A stretch of DNA of 64,000 nucleotides from Rhizobium sp. NXC24 (GTDB lineage Bacteria; Pseudomonadota; Alphaproteobacteria; Rhizobiales; Rhizobiaceae): contig NZ_CP024314.1 of assembly GCF_002944315.1 (NCBI RefSeq), positions 1,178,001-1,242,000 on the forward strand, in the 5' to 3' direction. Shown here piece after piece: positions 19,606 through 29,160 of this stretch. The notes under the pieces are model-generated. The model ran no database searches. It was not told the origin of the DNA and saw only the letters and a program-made list of their open reading frames with translations. Position 1 is the first letter of the stretch. Each line of letters opens with the position of its first letter. A program made the translations under genes and the position numbers.

Positions 19606-19950
19606 CTAGCTGAGTCGGAGATCGAGCTCGCGATAGAGCTTCTTCAAATTCGGCAATGATTTGAGCTGCCACGAAATCTGTTTGGAACCGCGCACCGTCA
19701 TCTGCACGTCGGCACGTTTGCGGGCCTCTATCGTCAGTTTCGCAAGCAAGTTTATGCCCGACGAATTCAGAAACTGAAGGCCTGTCAGGTCGAGCGTCAG
19801 CCGCTCAGGGTTTTTCTCGAGCAAATCGGTCGCCAACTGGAAGATCGGAGCATAGGCGTCCGATCCGGCCAGACGCATGGAACCGTCAAAGAACACGACA
19901 TGTCCTTCAGTCCAAACGCGAAATGCCTCTCCTCTAATTTCCATGGTCAA
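19606..19950 (-). CDS. STAS-domain anti-sigma-antagonist-like protein (slr1659 type)
   Basis: 114 residues, a single STAS domain. The phosphorylatable serine region reads [10 protein letters not shown] after a beta strand LTLDLTG. STAS proteins of this kind are phosphorylated by a HATPase kinase and dephosphorylated by a PP2C phosphatase. Both partners are encoded just upstream in the same operon (19954-20523 and 20528-22888). Last gene of the five-gene set. Confidence 0.83.
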   Translation of the reverse strand: MTMEIRGEAFRVWTEGHVVFFDGSMRLAGSDAYAPIFQLATDLLEKNPERLTLDLTGLQFLNSSGINLLAKLTIEARKRADVQMTVRGSKQISWQLKSLPNLKKLYRELDLRLS

Positions 19951-19953
19951 AAC

Positions 19954-20523
19954 TCAGCCATTCTGGACGGAAGGGATCGGTAAGGAGGCATATGTCTCCA
20001 GATGAGTCGGACCGTTGGGCCGATTCGCATCAAAAGTCCACGCCAAGTCAGTCTCATAGTCACTCATCAGCGTCAGCAAGCCAAGGCCCGACTCGCTGCC
20101 GAAAGTCGACGCCGCGTTCTTCTCGATTTGCCGAATGAGGAGGTCCGAGGGGTCATCAGTGGTTATCTGAGCAAGCAAATGCTGAAAACGCGCAGCAGTT
20201 TCATTGTCGATAAAATTCGAGACCCTCATGCGAAACCGTTCTCCTTCTATCGAAGCCGAAATGCCGATTTCACCGGATACACGAAACTTCACGGCATTTT
20301 CAATAAGTTCGTTGGCGACGTAACCGATGTCATGGCGAACCTGGTGATAGACTTGACGTAACCTCTTGTAACGCAAAGCCGATATTTCAGCGATAAAATC
20401 GGATGTCATCGAACAATGGGACCAGCTCAAAGCGAGCGGTCCGTCAAGCAATCGGAGGAAAGTAGCGCTGTCTGCACTGCTGTTTGCTACAAGATCTGCG
20501 AGCCCAAAGACGACGGTCGCCAT
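19954..20523 (-). CDS. HATPase-fold switch kinase (slr1658/DUF6272 type)
   Basis: 189 residues. An N-box-like segment YVANELIENAVKF and a later SGLGLLTL stretch fit a GHKL ATPase fold related to anti-sigma kinases. It lies four bases before the STAS gene and four bases after the phosphatase gene. The expected role is to bind or phosphorylate the STAS partner. The classical G1 box is weak, so catalytic activity is uncertain. Confidence 0.75.
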   Translation of the reverse strand: MATVVFGLADLVANSSADSATFLRLLDGPLALSWSHCSMTSDFIAEISALRYKRLRQVYHQVRHDIGYVANELIENAVKFRVSGEIGISASIEGERFRMRVSNFIDNETAARFQHLLAQITTDDPSDLLIRQIEKNAASTFGSESGLGLLTLMSDYETDLAWTFDANRPNGPTHLETYASLPIPSVQNG

Positions 20524-20527
20524 GCTA

Positions 20528-22888
20528 TCACCTATGTCTCATTACAACCAGTGTTATATCGTCGTGAATCTTTTGCGACCCGATATAAGTCATGAGGTTT
20601 TCTAGAATACCGTTCATTACGTCCTGGGCACTGCCGCCATAAAGATCGCGGGCCGATTCACAAAGCCGTTCAATTCCATATAGTTCGCCGTTTCGGTTCT
20701 CAGCCTCCGTGACCCCATCGGTATGCAGAACGATGATGTCGCCACGGCCAAAGGCGACTTCTCTGGTATCGACAAATTCGGAAATATCCGAATCGAGCCC
20801 CACGGGAAGCCCGAGGTCGCCTGTTTCTATCCGCTCGACCTCTCCACCTTGTCTCACGACAATCAGATCCTCGTGTTGGCCGGAAAGCGTCAGCCGCTCC
20901 CCGTCATAGTCGAGAAAGGCGAGGGTCAAATGTTTGTCGGTCTTCGTTCGCTCGATGTTCTTGTAAATCGTGCGGTTGAGATCGGTCAGGAACTTCGTCG
21001 GATCGGTCTCCCCGGCCTCCTGCAAGGCGCGTGCGACGGACTGAACCATCAGCATGAGCACGCCGCTTTCAAGGCCATGACCGGTGACGTCCCCTATTCC
21101 GATCTTCAGCCTTTTTCCGTCCTGCAGGATGTCATAATAGTCGCCGCCGACCTCGTCGGCGGGGCGCATAAAGGCGGCGATCTCCAACTGCTCGATGGCC
21201 GCAAGTTCGTTTTGGCGCGGCAGGACCATGAGCTGTATGCGCTGGGCGACGGCCAGCTCGGCGCCAAGCCGCACGTTCTCGCTCTTCAATTGCGTGTTCA
21301 GCGCCGAAATTTCCTCTTTCGCCTCGGCAATTTCCTTGGTTCTTTCCTCCACCAGCGATTCCAAATTTTCCGTGTGGAAGCTTATCTCTTCCGCCATGCG
21401 GTTGAATGCAACGCCCGCCTGACCCACTTCGTCTTGCGACGGGATATCAACCCTGACCGAATAGTCTTTCGCCTGAATGCGCCGCGCCGCGCCTGCGAGC
21501 GCGCTGATACCGCTGGTAATGCGCTTGGAAACCGCAAATACCGCCCCGATGACAATCATCAGCGATATGGAGATCGCCAGGATCTGGTAAATAAGGATGC
21601 GGTTTGTCGCTCGCGATATTTCGTCCTGCGCAGCAAAAAGCGAGGCATAAATCTCCCGCTCCGGCACCACAATTCCGAGCGACATCGCTTCCTTTTGAAT
21701 GGGACCGGAAACCCAAAGGTTGGTCGGCGCTATTTGCTTGACGACAACCAGATACGGAATCTTCTCCCCCTGCTCGTCAAACATAATATGCTGAATGACG
21801 CCGTCACGGTCCAAGGGGAGCGTTGCCAGCGCCTTTTGCGTGCTGTTGCGGAAGGAACGATCAAGGCCGGTCACGCCCTTGTCGCCAGTCTCGCTCGAAG
21901 AGCGCAAGCCAATGGTCTTTTCGCCTGCGTGGTTGATGGCGACGACATTGCCGTTCGACATCGTCAGGAAGCCAAAGCCGGTGTCGGCAACCTTCACGCT
22001 TTCGACGATACCGGCCAGTTGATCCAGCGTGATATCGGCGCCGGCGATGCCGGCAACTTCCTTGCGGTCGGAAGACCAGAGAGGATTGAAGAAGCTGACG
22101 ATCAGCTTACCCGTGATGGCGTCGGTATAGGGTGCGGTTTGCGTGATATCGTCCGCGACAGGACGCGAGCCCGGCTCACGTGCCCATTGTTGCCAGGATT
22201 CATAGATGCCTGGAAAGAAGAAATCCCAGAAATTGGCATCGTTGTGGCCCGGATATAGCTTGTCAAAGGTCTGCGCCTGGTCGGTATAAGGCACCGTCCT
22301 GAAGATCGGCCGCTCTTTGGGTCCGATGTAATACATCTGCAGCTTGGAGTAGCCGCTCTTCAGCAGGTTCGGCGCGACGAGATCGACAACCGTGCTGGTC
22401 TCGATATCCTTTTGCACCGCAGGCAGCGGTTGATGATTTTGGTCGAGCAGGTAGCCCCAGACGCTGATTACGGACGGCGTACCGGGAAGATTCTGCGCCC
22501 ACCGACCCTTTGGATCGTAAGTGAGCTTGATGGCGCCAGGTTCGGATTGCGCCAGCGCCTCGCCGACCGCATTGTTTCGGTTGGGATGATCTATCTGCGA
22601 CTGGAGAACGCCCGCGAGCGTTTTGACATCGGAATGCACCTGATTGAGAAGCAGCCCCACGCGGGCAGCCGTCGAGTCCGCATAGGATCGAATATAATCC
22701 TGGCTCGCACGTTCAAGCCCCTGGCCCACTTCGGACGTCGCGTCGCGGGACAATCGCTGCACGTTCCACAGGGCCAATCCGCCGCTGACGAGAAGGTCAA
22801 AAAGGACGGCTCCGCCGACCACGAGGACAAATTTCGCGCGAAACGACCGGATGCCGGGAAAGAAAAATCGGCCAGTTTTTCTGCTCAT
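20528..22888 (-). CDS. Membrane-bound SpoIIE/PP2C phosphatase with periplasmic sensor and HAMP
   Basis: 786 residues. A membrane segment near residues 18-38, a large periplasmic sensor of Cache type (about 40-430, with GIAGADITLDQLA and TGFGFLTM), a second membrane helix (about 432-455), a HAMP domain, a coiled coil, and a C-terminal PP2C domain with EVGGDYYD, GDVTGHGLESG and LHTDGVTEA metal-binding motifs. This is the layout of SiaA-like phosphatases that start a partner-switching cascade on an external signal. Start overlaps the preceding gene by ATGA. Confidence 0.87.
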   Translation of the reverse strand: MSRKTGRFFFPGIRSFRAKFVLVVGGAVLFDLLVSGGLALWNVQRLSRDATSEVGQGLERASQDYIRSYADSTAARVGLLLNQVHSDVKTLAGVLQSQIDHPNRNNAVGEALAQSEPGAIKLTYDPKGRWAQNLPGTPSVISVWGYLLDQNHQPLPAVQKDIETSTVVDLVAPNLLKSGYSKLQMYYIGPKERPIFRTVPYTDQAQTFDKLYPGHNDANFWDFFFPGIYESWQQWAREPGSRPVADDITQTAPYTDAITGKLIVSFFNPLWSSDRKEVAGIAGADITLDQLAGIVESVKVADTGFGFLTMSNGNVVAINHAGEKTIGLRSSSETGDKGVTGLDRSFRNSTQKALATLPLDRDGVIQHIMFDEQGEKIPYLVVVKQIAPTNLWVSGPIQKEAMSLGIVVPEREIYASLFAAQDEISRATNRILIYQILAISISLMIVIGAVFAVSKRITSGISALAGAARRIQAKDYSVRVDIPSQDEVGQAGVAFNRMAEEISFHTENLESLVEERTKEIAEAKEEISALNTQLKSENVRLGAELAVAQRIQLMVLPRQNELAAIEQLEIAAFMRPADEVGGDYYDILQDGKRLKIGIGDVTGHGLESGVLMLMVQSVARALQEAGETDPTKFLTDLNRTIYKNIERTKTDKHLTLAFLDYDGERLTLSGQHEDLIVVRQGGEVERIETGDLGLPVGLDSDISEFVDTREVAFGRGDIIVLHTDGVTEAENRNGELYGIERLCESARDLYGGSAQDVMNGILENLMTYIGSQKIHDDITLVVMRHR

Positions 22889-24063
22889 AGCGGCTTCCGC
22901 CCCGAGGCGGCCCAGATAGGCCAGCCGGCATAACCCTTCGGATGAAGGGCGGCGAAGATGTGATCCTGGAAGCCTTGGCGGAAACGCTTGATGAATTCCG
23001 GCGTATCACCCCGGCGAACCGACATTTCGCCGGCATAAACATTTTCCCAGGCGGTGATAACATCGGCGAAATCCTGGGGATCGCCATCGAGGTTGCTGAC
23101 CATGAAGTTTTCCATCTCGATGGCCTCGAAGCCCGCATCCAACAGCAGGCGGCGGCTTTTAGGGCCCATTTCGACATCCATATCAAAATGGGCGAACAGC
23201 GTCGCCACCTCATTGTAGGTCCATTGTATGCTTGCCGCCCGCGGCTCGCCAAGACAATGAGAGTTTTTTTCGTTGGTGATGTATACGCGGCCGCCCGGCT
23301 TGCAGATGCGGTAGAGTTCCTTGAGCAATAGATCGGGCCGATTGAAAATTTGCAGCGAATGGCGACAGGTCACCAGATCGAACTGATTGTCTTCGAGCAG
23401 CATCTGTGATGCATCGCCATAGGTATATTCGATATCGCGAATATCGAAATCGGCAGCAACCTTGCGCGCGTATTCGAGACTGGCCATCGAATGATCGAGC
23501 GCCACGATCCTCGCCGGTTTGAATTCCTTATGGGCCAATACGGCGAAATCACCGATCCCACAGCAGATATCTGCCATCGCAATGCCGGCGCGCATGCCGT
23601 GACGCGGTAAGATCTCGCGTTCGTGGCGCCAGGTCATTTTCGTCTGCGTCCGCAGGATGGGGATGAAACTCTGGTCTTCGACAAAGGTCTGGCCCGGATA
23701 AAAGGCGGAATCATACGCCTCTACGGCAATCTTCGGTTCGATCGCATGCAGATGACGGAATGTCCTTGTCGCCCATCCAACAACACTGGATGTCACCACC
23801 ACGAAACGAATGTCCCGCCGTGTCCGGCTCGCATTGACCAGAAGCCGCGCCAAAGCGTTATACGCCATCGCATTCATATGAATGAGGCGTTTGACATTTA
23901 TGTAGAAGACGCCTCTGACTTGATTGATGCTCTTTTCGAGTAAGGCGGTGGTATCGGCGATGTCTACGGGTGATAACGGCCGCAGGATGCCTGAAAGTGA
24001 AAACTCCTGGCTGTTTAGATCGAACTGAGCCGAAAACAGCGGAACCGGTTCGTGGGAGCTCAA
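22885..24063 (-). CDS. STAS-like domain fused to SAM-dependent methyltransferase
   Basis: 392 residues. Residues 1 to about 135 look like a STAS-type alpha/beta domain (VFYINVKRLIHMNAMAYNALARL). The rest is a class I methyltransferase with the SAM loop ADICCGIGDFAVLA and LVTCRHSLQIF. The start is TTG 24063 with GGAGGG nine bases upstream, and it overlaps the previous stop as TTGA. A UbiE-like methyltransferase inside a partner-switching operon is unusual; its substrate is unknown. Confidence 0.75.
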   Translation of the reverse strand: MSSHEPVPLFSAQFDLNSQEFSLSGILRPLSPVDIADTTALLEKSINQVRGVFYINVKRLIHMNAMAYNALARLLVNASRTRRDIRFVVVTSSVVGWATRTFRHLHAIEPKIAVEAYDSAFYPGQTFVEDQSFIPILRTQTKMTWRHEREILPRHGMRAGIAMADICCGIGDFAVLAHKEFKPARIVALDHSMASLEYARKVAADFDIRDIEYTYGDASQMLLEDNQFDLVTCRHSLQIFNRPDLLLKELYRICKPGGRVYITNEKNSHCLGEPRAASIQWTYNEVATLFAHFDMDVEMGPKSRRLLLDAGFEAIEMENFMVSNLDGDPQDFADVITAWENVYAGEMSVRRGDTPEFIKRFRQGFQDHIFAALHPKGYAGWPIWAASGRKPL

Positions 24064-24503
24064 TTCAGTAGTCCCTCCACTGGAATGTCCACGACCACAG
24101 TGAGAGCTCGATCTTCCACCTGTTGCAGCGATAGCGATGCGTCATAGTTGATCGCCAAGCCGAGCAGAATGACGTCCTCTTCCGAGACTGAGCTTTCATC
24201 GGCGAGTGCGTCGAGATATCTTTGCAGAGCGCCGCCTCCCTTCGCCCTTGCGCTTGCGTCACGGTACCGGTGTTGTTGTGCGGGGGCACAGGGAAAGGTC
24301 AGAGCAATCCGCTCCGAGCCATCCCCTCGGGAAACATTGCAGTGAAGCCGCCCCGAAGCGCAGCCGGAGCGAAACGAGATTTCAAACAGCTCGTTGAGCG
24401 CGGATGAAAGCAAATTGGCGTGGCGGACCGGATCGCCTCGGTCGTGGCTCACCATGCGCGCAACGTAGTTTGAGAGCTGATTGCAGTGGAGCCAATCGGA
24501 CAT
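24060..24503 (-). CDS. Putative HATPase-like switch protein, first gene of partner-switching operon
   Basis: 147 residues from ATG 24503, which follows GGAAG at five bases; upstream in-frame ATGs at 24521 and 24536 and a TTG at 24629 are possible. The segment LLSSALNELFEISFRSG resembles an N-box of GHKL ATPases, but the remaining boxes are weak. It is coupled to the methyltransferase fusion by a 4-base overlap. I infer a second switch protein; the family was not recognised. Confidence 0.6.
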   Translation of the reverse strand: MSDWLHCNQLSNYVARMVSHDRGDPVRHANLLSSALNELFEISFRSGCASGRLHCNVSRGDGSERIALTFPCAPAQQHRYRDASARAKGGGALQRYLDALADESSVSEEDVILLGLAINYDASLSLQQVEDRALTVVVDIPVEGLLN

Positions 24504-24777
24504 GAAAACTTCCATTTCCATTTCCAGCTCAAGCATCGGATGAAATGGTAATGCAGTGCGGCCTGCGCTTTGCTCGCTCAATGCCGATCCCCTATCGCCT
24601 GGAACGGTCAGCTTCTCATGGATGCACAAAACCGCTCTATTTTCATGGTCTCACAATTCCGGGCGGAAATGTGCAGTTTTCCTGGAATTGTTCTAGAGCA
24701 TCTTATGAAAGAAGATACTCCAATATTCGCGACTACCCACGGAACAGGTCCGAAGCGTCCCGTCAACTTCCCACCAC

Positions 24778-26448
24778 CTATTTTTCCTGACTTTGCCACT
24801 TTGCCGTATCGTTACGCTGGAGGAACTCCAGGACGGACGATGCAGGCAGAGGTCGACCAAGGAAATATCCCTGCAAACGGTCGCAGCCGGCGGCAATGAG
24901 CCATTCGGCTTGAGCTTGGTCTTCCACGCCTTCGGCTGTGACCTTCATGCCCAGCCCATGCGCCAACGCGATGATAAAGCGAACGATCGTCTGGCTTTTA
25001 TCGTCGTTCGTCAGATCCTTTATGAAGTACTTGTCGATCTTTATGGAATCGAAGGGGAAGTTCTTCAGATAGCTCAGGGAGGAATATTCGGTACCGAAGT
25101 CATCGAGCGAGATCTGAATACCAAGGACATTGAGGGTATTCAACGTATCGAGATTGTTGATCGTGCGCTCGAGCAAAACACCTTCGGTGATTTCGAGCTC
25201 AAGACGTTCAGCCGAAAATCCGATCGTGTCGAGCGTCTGCGATACCCGGTCGGTGAAGCCTCCGGTCAAGAATTCGGCGGGCGAGAGATTAACCGCGACC
25301 ATGCAGTGCGGCGGCCACGTCATTGCCTGCCGGCAGGCTTCTTCCAAGACCCATTGGCCAATTTCCGGCATCATTCCATCGGCTTCCGCCATTGGGATGA
25401 ATGCGGAGGGTGGGATGATACCCATCATCGGATGATGCCACCGCAACAAAGCTTCGAAACCGGCGACGGATCCAGAACAATCCACCAGCGGCTGATATTC
25501 GATAAAAAATTCGCCATGCTGCAGCGCCACGCGCAGGCTTCGCCTCAGCAATTCCCGCTGCTCCAGAACCATCATCATGGCCGGCTCAAAAGTGCGTGCC
25601 CGGCCTCTTCCCTCACTTTTTGCAGCGTAAAGAGCAATATCGGCGGCACGCATGAGCTGGTCCTCCTCATTGCCATCCCGCGGGGCAAGCGCTACGCCAA
25701 TACTTGCGCCTGAAAACACTGCGATCCCATTCACCAGGAACGGCTTCTTAAAAGCGTTCACCAACGCATCAGCCAGTCGCTCCGCCTCTGCCGGCTGGCC
25801 CTTGCGGAGCTGAATTACGGCAAACTCATCGCCCGCCAGCCGGTATGCGGTCTCTCCCGGTCCAAGAACGTTGCGTATCCGCTCGGCGGTCTGCTGCAAG
25901 ACGATATCGCCGGCGGCATGACCCAGAGTGTCGTTGATCGGCTTGAACTCATCGAGGTCGAGCTGCATCAATGCGATGCCGCTCTTTCCGCCTGATAAAG
26001 CCTCGTGCAGGCGCGCACCGAACTGCCGCCGGTTCGGCAGGCCGGTCAAAGCATCGTGATTGGCTTCATGCAGCAGAAACGCCCGGTCCGCTTCGTCAGG
26101 GGACGGCTCCTGACGAAGCGGATTCCTCGTCTCAACAACTGCGAAACCATTGGCAGGCCGGAATATGATAAGATCGCATAGCGCCTCGCCTGCTCTTTGG
26201 AACTGCACATTCCGCAGCCATCCGGTATTGCCCGCCTGTTCGGTGAACATGTCCATGCTGGGATCATCCAGCTCCGGGTATATTCCGAAAAGCGTGGCCT
26301 GAGAGGTCTTTTCGTCGCCGTAGAACGCCCGGAACCTCTCGGACGACATAATGAGATTCAAATCGCAGTCGTAAAACGAGAAAAGCACGTCGGGTGCGCT
26401 GCTGACCGGCAAAGGAATGTCAAACTTAATGACGCTACTGGCTGCCAT
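24778..26448 (-). CDS. Diguanylate cyclase/phosphodiesterase, GGDEF-EAL tandem
   Basis: 556 residues from ATG 26448 (GGAG six bases upstream); the frame opens with TTG at 26574. N-terminal PAS-like region (FSFYDCDLNLIMSSERFRAFYG), GGDEF domain with the active-type variant LAGDEF, and an EAL domain with EALLRW, NLSPAEF, EITEG, LDDFGTEYSS, KIDKYFI and TAEGVED, all catalytic residues kept. No membrane segments: cytoplasmic c-di-GMP turnover. Alone in its transcription unit. Confidence 0.9.
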   Translation of the reverse strand: MAASSVIKFDIPLPVSSAPDVLFSFYDCDLNLIMSSERFRAFYGDEKTSQATLFGIYPELDDPSMDMFTEQAGNTGWLRNVQFQRAGEALCDLIIFRPANGFAVVETRNPLRQEPSPDEADRAFLLHEANHDALTGLPNRRQFGARLHEALSGGKSGIALMQLDLDEFKPINDTLGHAAGDIVLQQTAERIRNVLGPGETAYRLAGDEFAVIQLRKGQPAEAERLADALVNAFKKPFLVNGIAVFSGASIGVALAPRDGNEEDQLMRAADIALYAAKSEGRGRARTFEPAMMMVLEQRELLRRSLRVALQHGEFFIEYQPLVDCSGSVAGFEALLRWHHPMMGIIPPSAFIPMAEADGMMPEIGQWVLEEACRQAMTWPPHCMVAVNLSPAEFLTGGFTDRVSQTLDTIGFSAERLELEITEGVLLERTINNLDTLNTLNVLGIQISLDDFGTEYSSLSYLKNFPFDSIKIDKYFIKDLTNDDKSQTIVRFIIALAHGLGMKVTAEGVEDQAQAEWLIAAGCDRLQGYFLGRPLPASSVLEFLQRNDTAKWQSQEK

Positions 26449-26935
26449 TCCGGTCTCCGTCCTGTCCTGGGAACTTTCAGGCTTCGTAATCGCTTTCAAT
26501 CTCCTGTCGTCTTGGGATCTAACGGACCGAGCCGACACTTGCCATTCAACAAGTATCAAATGGTTATGTTTCAAATATTACGCATAAATAATTTAACAAT
26601 TGCCGAATTTAAGCCCCACGCCTGATTGATTCCGACGACGCTCCCCTCGTTGGGAACACTGCGTCCAGCAGTCATTTACATTATGCTAATGAAGTTAGTC
26701 CTGTCAAATGTTCAATCAAAAATTGCAGGCGACCACAAGAACAGGCATGGGTTACACCTTCGAAATAACGCGCTTTTCGCGCAATTTTCCACGGGAATGA
26801 TACCCTCATGATAGCCTATCTGACATCCTCGAACGCCGAAAGCGGTTCGGCTTTTCAAATAGCCGAACCGCTCCACTTTTTTGGTCTTTCGCTATTCCGA
26901 ATGAGAAACCGCTCTGCGGCTTGCTTGGACCCCCT
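26449..26935. other. Intergenic with one terminator hairpin
   Basis: About 487 AT-richer bases between the GGDEF-EAL gene and the KTSC gene. Apart from the hairpin at 26841-26872 I see no gene. It must carry the promoter of the GGDEF-EAL gene. Confidence 0.4.
26841..26872 (-). terminator. Strong hairpin downstream of the KTSC gene
   Basis: Perfect 12-base arms AGCGGTTCGGCT / AGCCGAACCGCT with an 8-base loop. On the rightward strand six Ts follow (26877-26882); on the leftward strand, downstream of the KTSC gene, a short TTT follows. It can act as a bidirectional terminator, although no rightward gene lies upstream. Confidence 0.75.
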
Positions 26936-27142
26936 TCAAGCAACGCGTTCGAAGCGAGTACGGATACGTTCGATGTAGTGCTGGCCGGGCGAGGAAGCCT
27001 CTACCATGGCCTGGGCAGCCTCTTCTGGAACGCCGGTAAAGAGACGCTCCTCGCCGTTCTTGAAGCGAATATAAAGACGGCCATCGTCTGGATGGAAAAA
27101 AACGGATTTAATAATCCGCGATGAAACTGGAAGTTCTTTCAT
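26936..27142 (-). CDS. KTSC-domain protein
   Basis: 68 residues, essentially one KTSC domain: SSRIIKSVFFHPDDGRLYIRFKNGEERLF, then VPEEAAQAMVEASSPGQHY. ATG 27142 follows GAGGTG at four bases. Members are small proteins of unknown role, sometimes fused to nucleic-acid enzymes. It stands alone. Confidence 0.85.
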   Translation of the reverse strand: MKELPVSSRIIKSVFFHPDDGRLYIRFKNGEERLFTGVPEEAAQAMVEASSPGQHYIERIRTRFERVA

Positions 27143-27336
27143 AGGTCACCTCGCCTTCGACGCGGTTGTGCCATGAAAATCAAAATATCGAATGAAGTGA
27201 ACTAGTTAAGAAAACGTAGCGCTTTGGCGCAACCCTCCGGAATACCTCACGGGGAAAGGCTAATTGTACCAGCCCGGCACAGCGGTTGATCATACAGCGA
27301 GGCCGGGGCCCGGTTACCCAGGCCCTCGTCATAAAC

Positions 27337-28197
27337 TCACTCGACACCTGAAAAGACATCCTTGATCGCGGCTGCGATCTCCTCGCAATGCGTTTCAAGG
27401 GCGAAGTGGCCCGTGTCGAAAAATCTGATGTCCGCGCTTGGAATATCTCGCTTGAACGCTTCCGCGCCTGGCGGCAGGAAGAACGGATCGTTCTTGCCCC
27501 AGACGGCCAGGAACTTCGGCTGGTGCTTCCTGAAATACGCTTGGAATTCCGGATAAAGAGCGACATTGCTCTTGTAGTCGCCGAAGAGGTCGAGTTGGGC
27601 GTCGGTCGCCCCTTCACGTGCGAGGTAGTGATTGTCGAGGGAATAACCGTCCGGCGAAATCAGCGTCGTATCCGTCACGCCATGGGTATATTGCCATACC
27701 GTCGCCTCCGGCTGGAGGAACGATCTCAACGCATCGCGATTGGCAGGAGACGGATCGTTCCAGTAAGCCCTGATCGGGTTCCAGCCTTCGCTCAATCCCA
27801 CTTCATAGGCATTGCCGTTCTGCGAAATGATCCCCGTAATCCGATCCGGGTGCCAGATCGCCAGCCTGAAGCCGGTCGGCGCGCCGTAGTCGAACACATA
27901 GATCGCGAACCGCTTCAGCCCGATCACCTCCGTAAAGCGATCAATCACCTTGGCGACATTGTCGAACGAGTAGGAGAACGCGGAACGCGGCGGCAGATCG
28001 GTCTGGCCGAAGCCCGGCAAATCGGGAGCCACCAGATGAAAATCCGCGGCCAGAGCTGGGATCAGGTCGCGAAACATATGACCGGAACTTGGAAACCCGT
28101 GCAGCAGGAGAAGTGTGGGGTTCTTTCGATCACCCGCCTCCCTGTAATAGACGCCGAGCCCATCCACATCCACCTTCCGATAGTGCACCTTCGTCAT
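27337..28197 (-). CDS. Alpha/beta hydrolase, epoxide hydrolase/haloalkane dehalogenase-like
   Basis: 286 residues. Oxyanion region LLLHGFPSSGHMFRDL, nucleophile elbow with Asp (VFDYGAPTGFRLA), and catalytic His in DTGHFALETHCEE. Asp at the nucleophile position points to epoxide hydrolase or dehalogenase chemistry rather than a serine esterase. Its upstream region has four GGTTAC boxes. It lies downstream of the CGNR gene in the same direction. Confidence 0.82.
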   Translation of the reverse strand: MTKVHYRKVDVDGLGVYYREAGDRKNPTLLLLHGFPSSGHMFRDLIPALAADFHLVAPDLPGFGQTDLPPRSAFSYSFDNVAKVIDRFTEVIGLKRFAIYVFDYGAPTGFRLAIWHPDRITGIISQNGNAYEVGLSEGWNPIRAYWNDPSPANRDALRSFLQPEATVWQYTHGVTDTTLISPDGYSLDNHYLAREGATDAQLDLFGDYKSNVALYPEFQAYFRKHQPKFLAVWGKNDPFFLPPGAEAFKRDIPSADIRFFDTGHFALETHCEEIAAAIKDVFSGVE

Positions 28198-28539
28198 GGA
28201 ACCATTCCTTTGGTAACCTGATTGATGACGTTAACATGGTTACACCAAGCTAGTAACCAGTCAAGTGCGTTTATAAAGGTTACATTAAAATCGCACGCCG
28301 ATACGGCACAGCGTTGCAGACTGCTGCCCTGAAATCTGTTTCGATCTCGGAAAGCTAAGTCAATGATTTGGAAATCGAATTGTTGTCTTGGCTCGCAGAA
28401 TCGGGCGACCTCTTTAATGGGCCTGTATTGGTTATTTCAGCGAAGCGAGATGACTATGAGCGTTATGGCCGGCGTCTATTTTCTGCAGCCGTCGGGAACC
28501 CCTATGGGCACCCCATGCATCTTGGCGGCCATTTTTCTA
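28198..28539. other. Upstream region of the hydrolase gene
   Basis: About 340 bases between the CGNR gene and the hydrolase. It holds a cluster of GGTTAC boxes near the hydrolase. The remainder is open on several frames but shows no supported gene. Confidence 0.45.
28212..28283 (-). promoter_or_regulatory. Four GGTTAC/GTAACC boxes upstream of the hydrolase
   Basis: GGTAACC at 28212-28218, TGGTTAC (28237-28243) with GTAACCA (28253-28259) as a perfect dyad with 9-base spacer, and GGTTAC at 28278-28283. They lie 15-86 bases from the hydrolase ATG. Such repeated dyads usually bind a TetR- or MarR-like dimer; no such regulator gene is adjacent. Confidence 0.55.
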
Positions 28540-29160
28540 TCAATTGGCTCGGGCGCGGTGGGCGGCCTGTTTCGCGCGGTTACCGCAAACCGCCATGCTG
28601 CACCACCGGCGCTTCTTGCCGCGCGTGCGATCGATGAAAAGAAGCGTGCAGTTCTGACCTTCACACGCTTTGACATCCGAGAATTCCTCGATGCAAACAA
28701 GTTCACCCATCGCTTCCGCAATCGGGGATAAAAGAGCGTCTGGCGATTTCCACTGACGTTCCGTCCTCCAGCGCAATCCGCTCGTCCCCTTCTCCTCTTC
28801 CGCGATGACGATTTGGCGAAATTGTTCGTCCCGCGACAGCAGGCGGTTTAATGGTTCGAGCTGCTCGAGCGCGCTGGCATCGAGAGGCCTTCCCTTGTGC
28901 TCCCTGACGAATTCTCGGAACCATTCGCGCAACGAACGCGCCTGCGCCGCCAGCGAGTCGAGTTCTCCGGGCATGGCGTTCCTGGCAATGGACTGCAATC
29001 TGCGCTCCGGAACGAGACCCGCCTCGCGAAGCCACTGGATGAACCCCTCTCCGTCGTTGAGCCATTCGAAAGGCCTGTCGACCGGGGTTGCCAAAGAATT
29101 TAGAAAATCAAGACCAGCGGCGTCCCCGACGAAGATTGCTGGTGGATTGCGTTCGGCCAT
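28540..29160 (-). CDS. CGNR zinc-finger (ABATE-domain) protein
   Basis: 206 residues. The N-terminal ABATE domain (LDFLNSLATP) is followed by the C-terminal CGNR finger C-x3-N-C...RRWCSMAVCGNRAK. This family is believed to contain transcription regulators. It is transcribed toward the hydrolase gene 340 bases away, so it is a candidate regulator of the GGTTAC boxes. Confidence 0.85.
   Translation of the reverse strand: MAERNPPAIFVGDAAGLDFLNSLATPVDRPFEWLNDGEGFIQWLREAGLVPERRLQSIARNAMPGELDSLAAQARSLREWFREFVREHKGRPLDASALEQLEPLNRLLSRDEQFRQIVIAEEEKGTSGLRWRTERQWKSPDALLSPIAEAMGELVCIEEFSDVKACEGQNCTLLFIDRTRGKKRRWCSMAVCGNRAKQAAHRARAN

Noticed and set aside
26653..26677. GGAAC-N17-TTT on the + strand
   Set aside because: No rightward gene follows and the GTT element is imperfect.
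27717..27741. GGAAC-N18-TT on the + strand
   Set aside because: Lies inside the hydrolase coding region with no rightward gene downstream; expected by chance.
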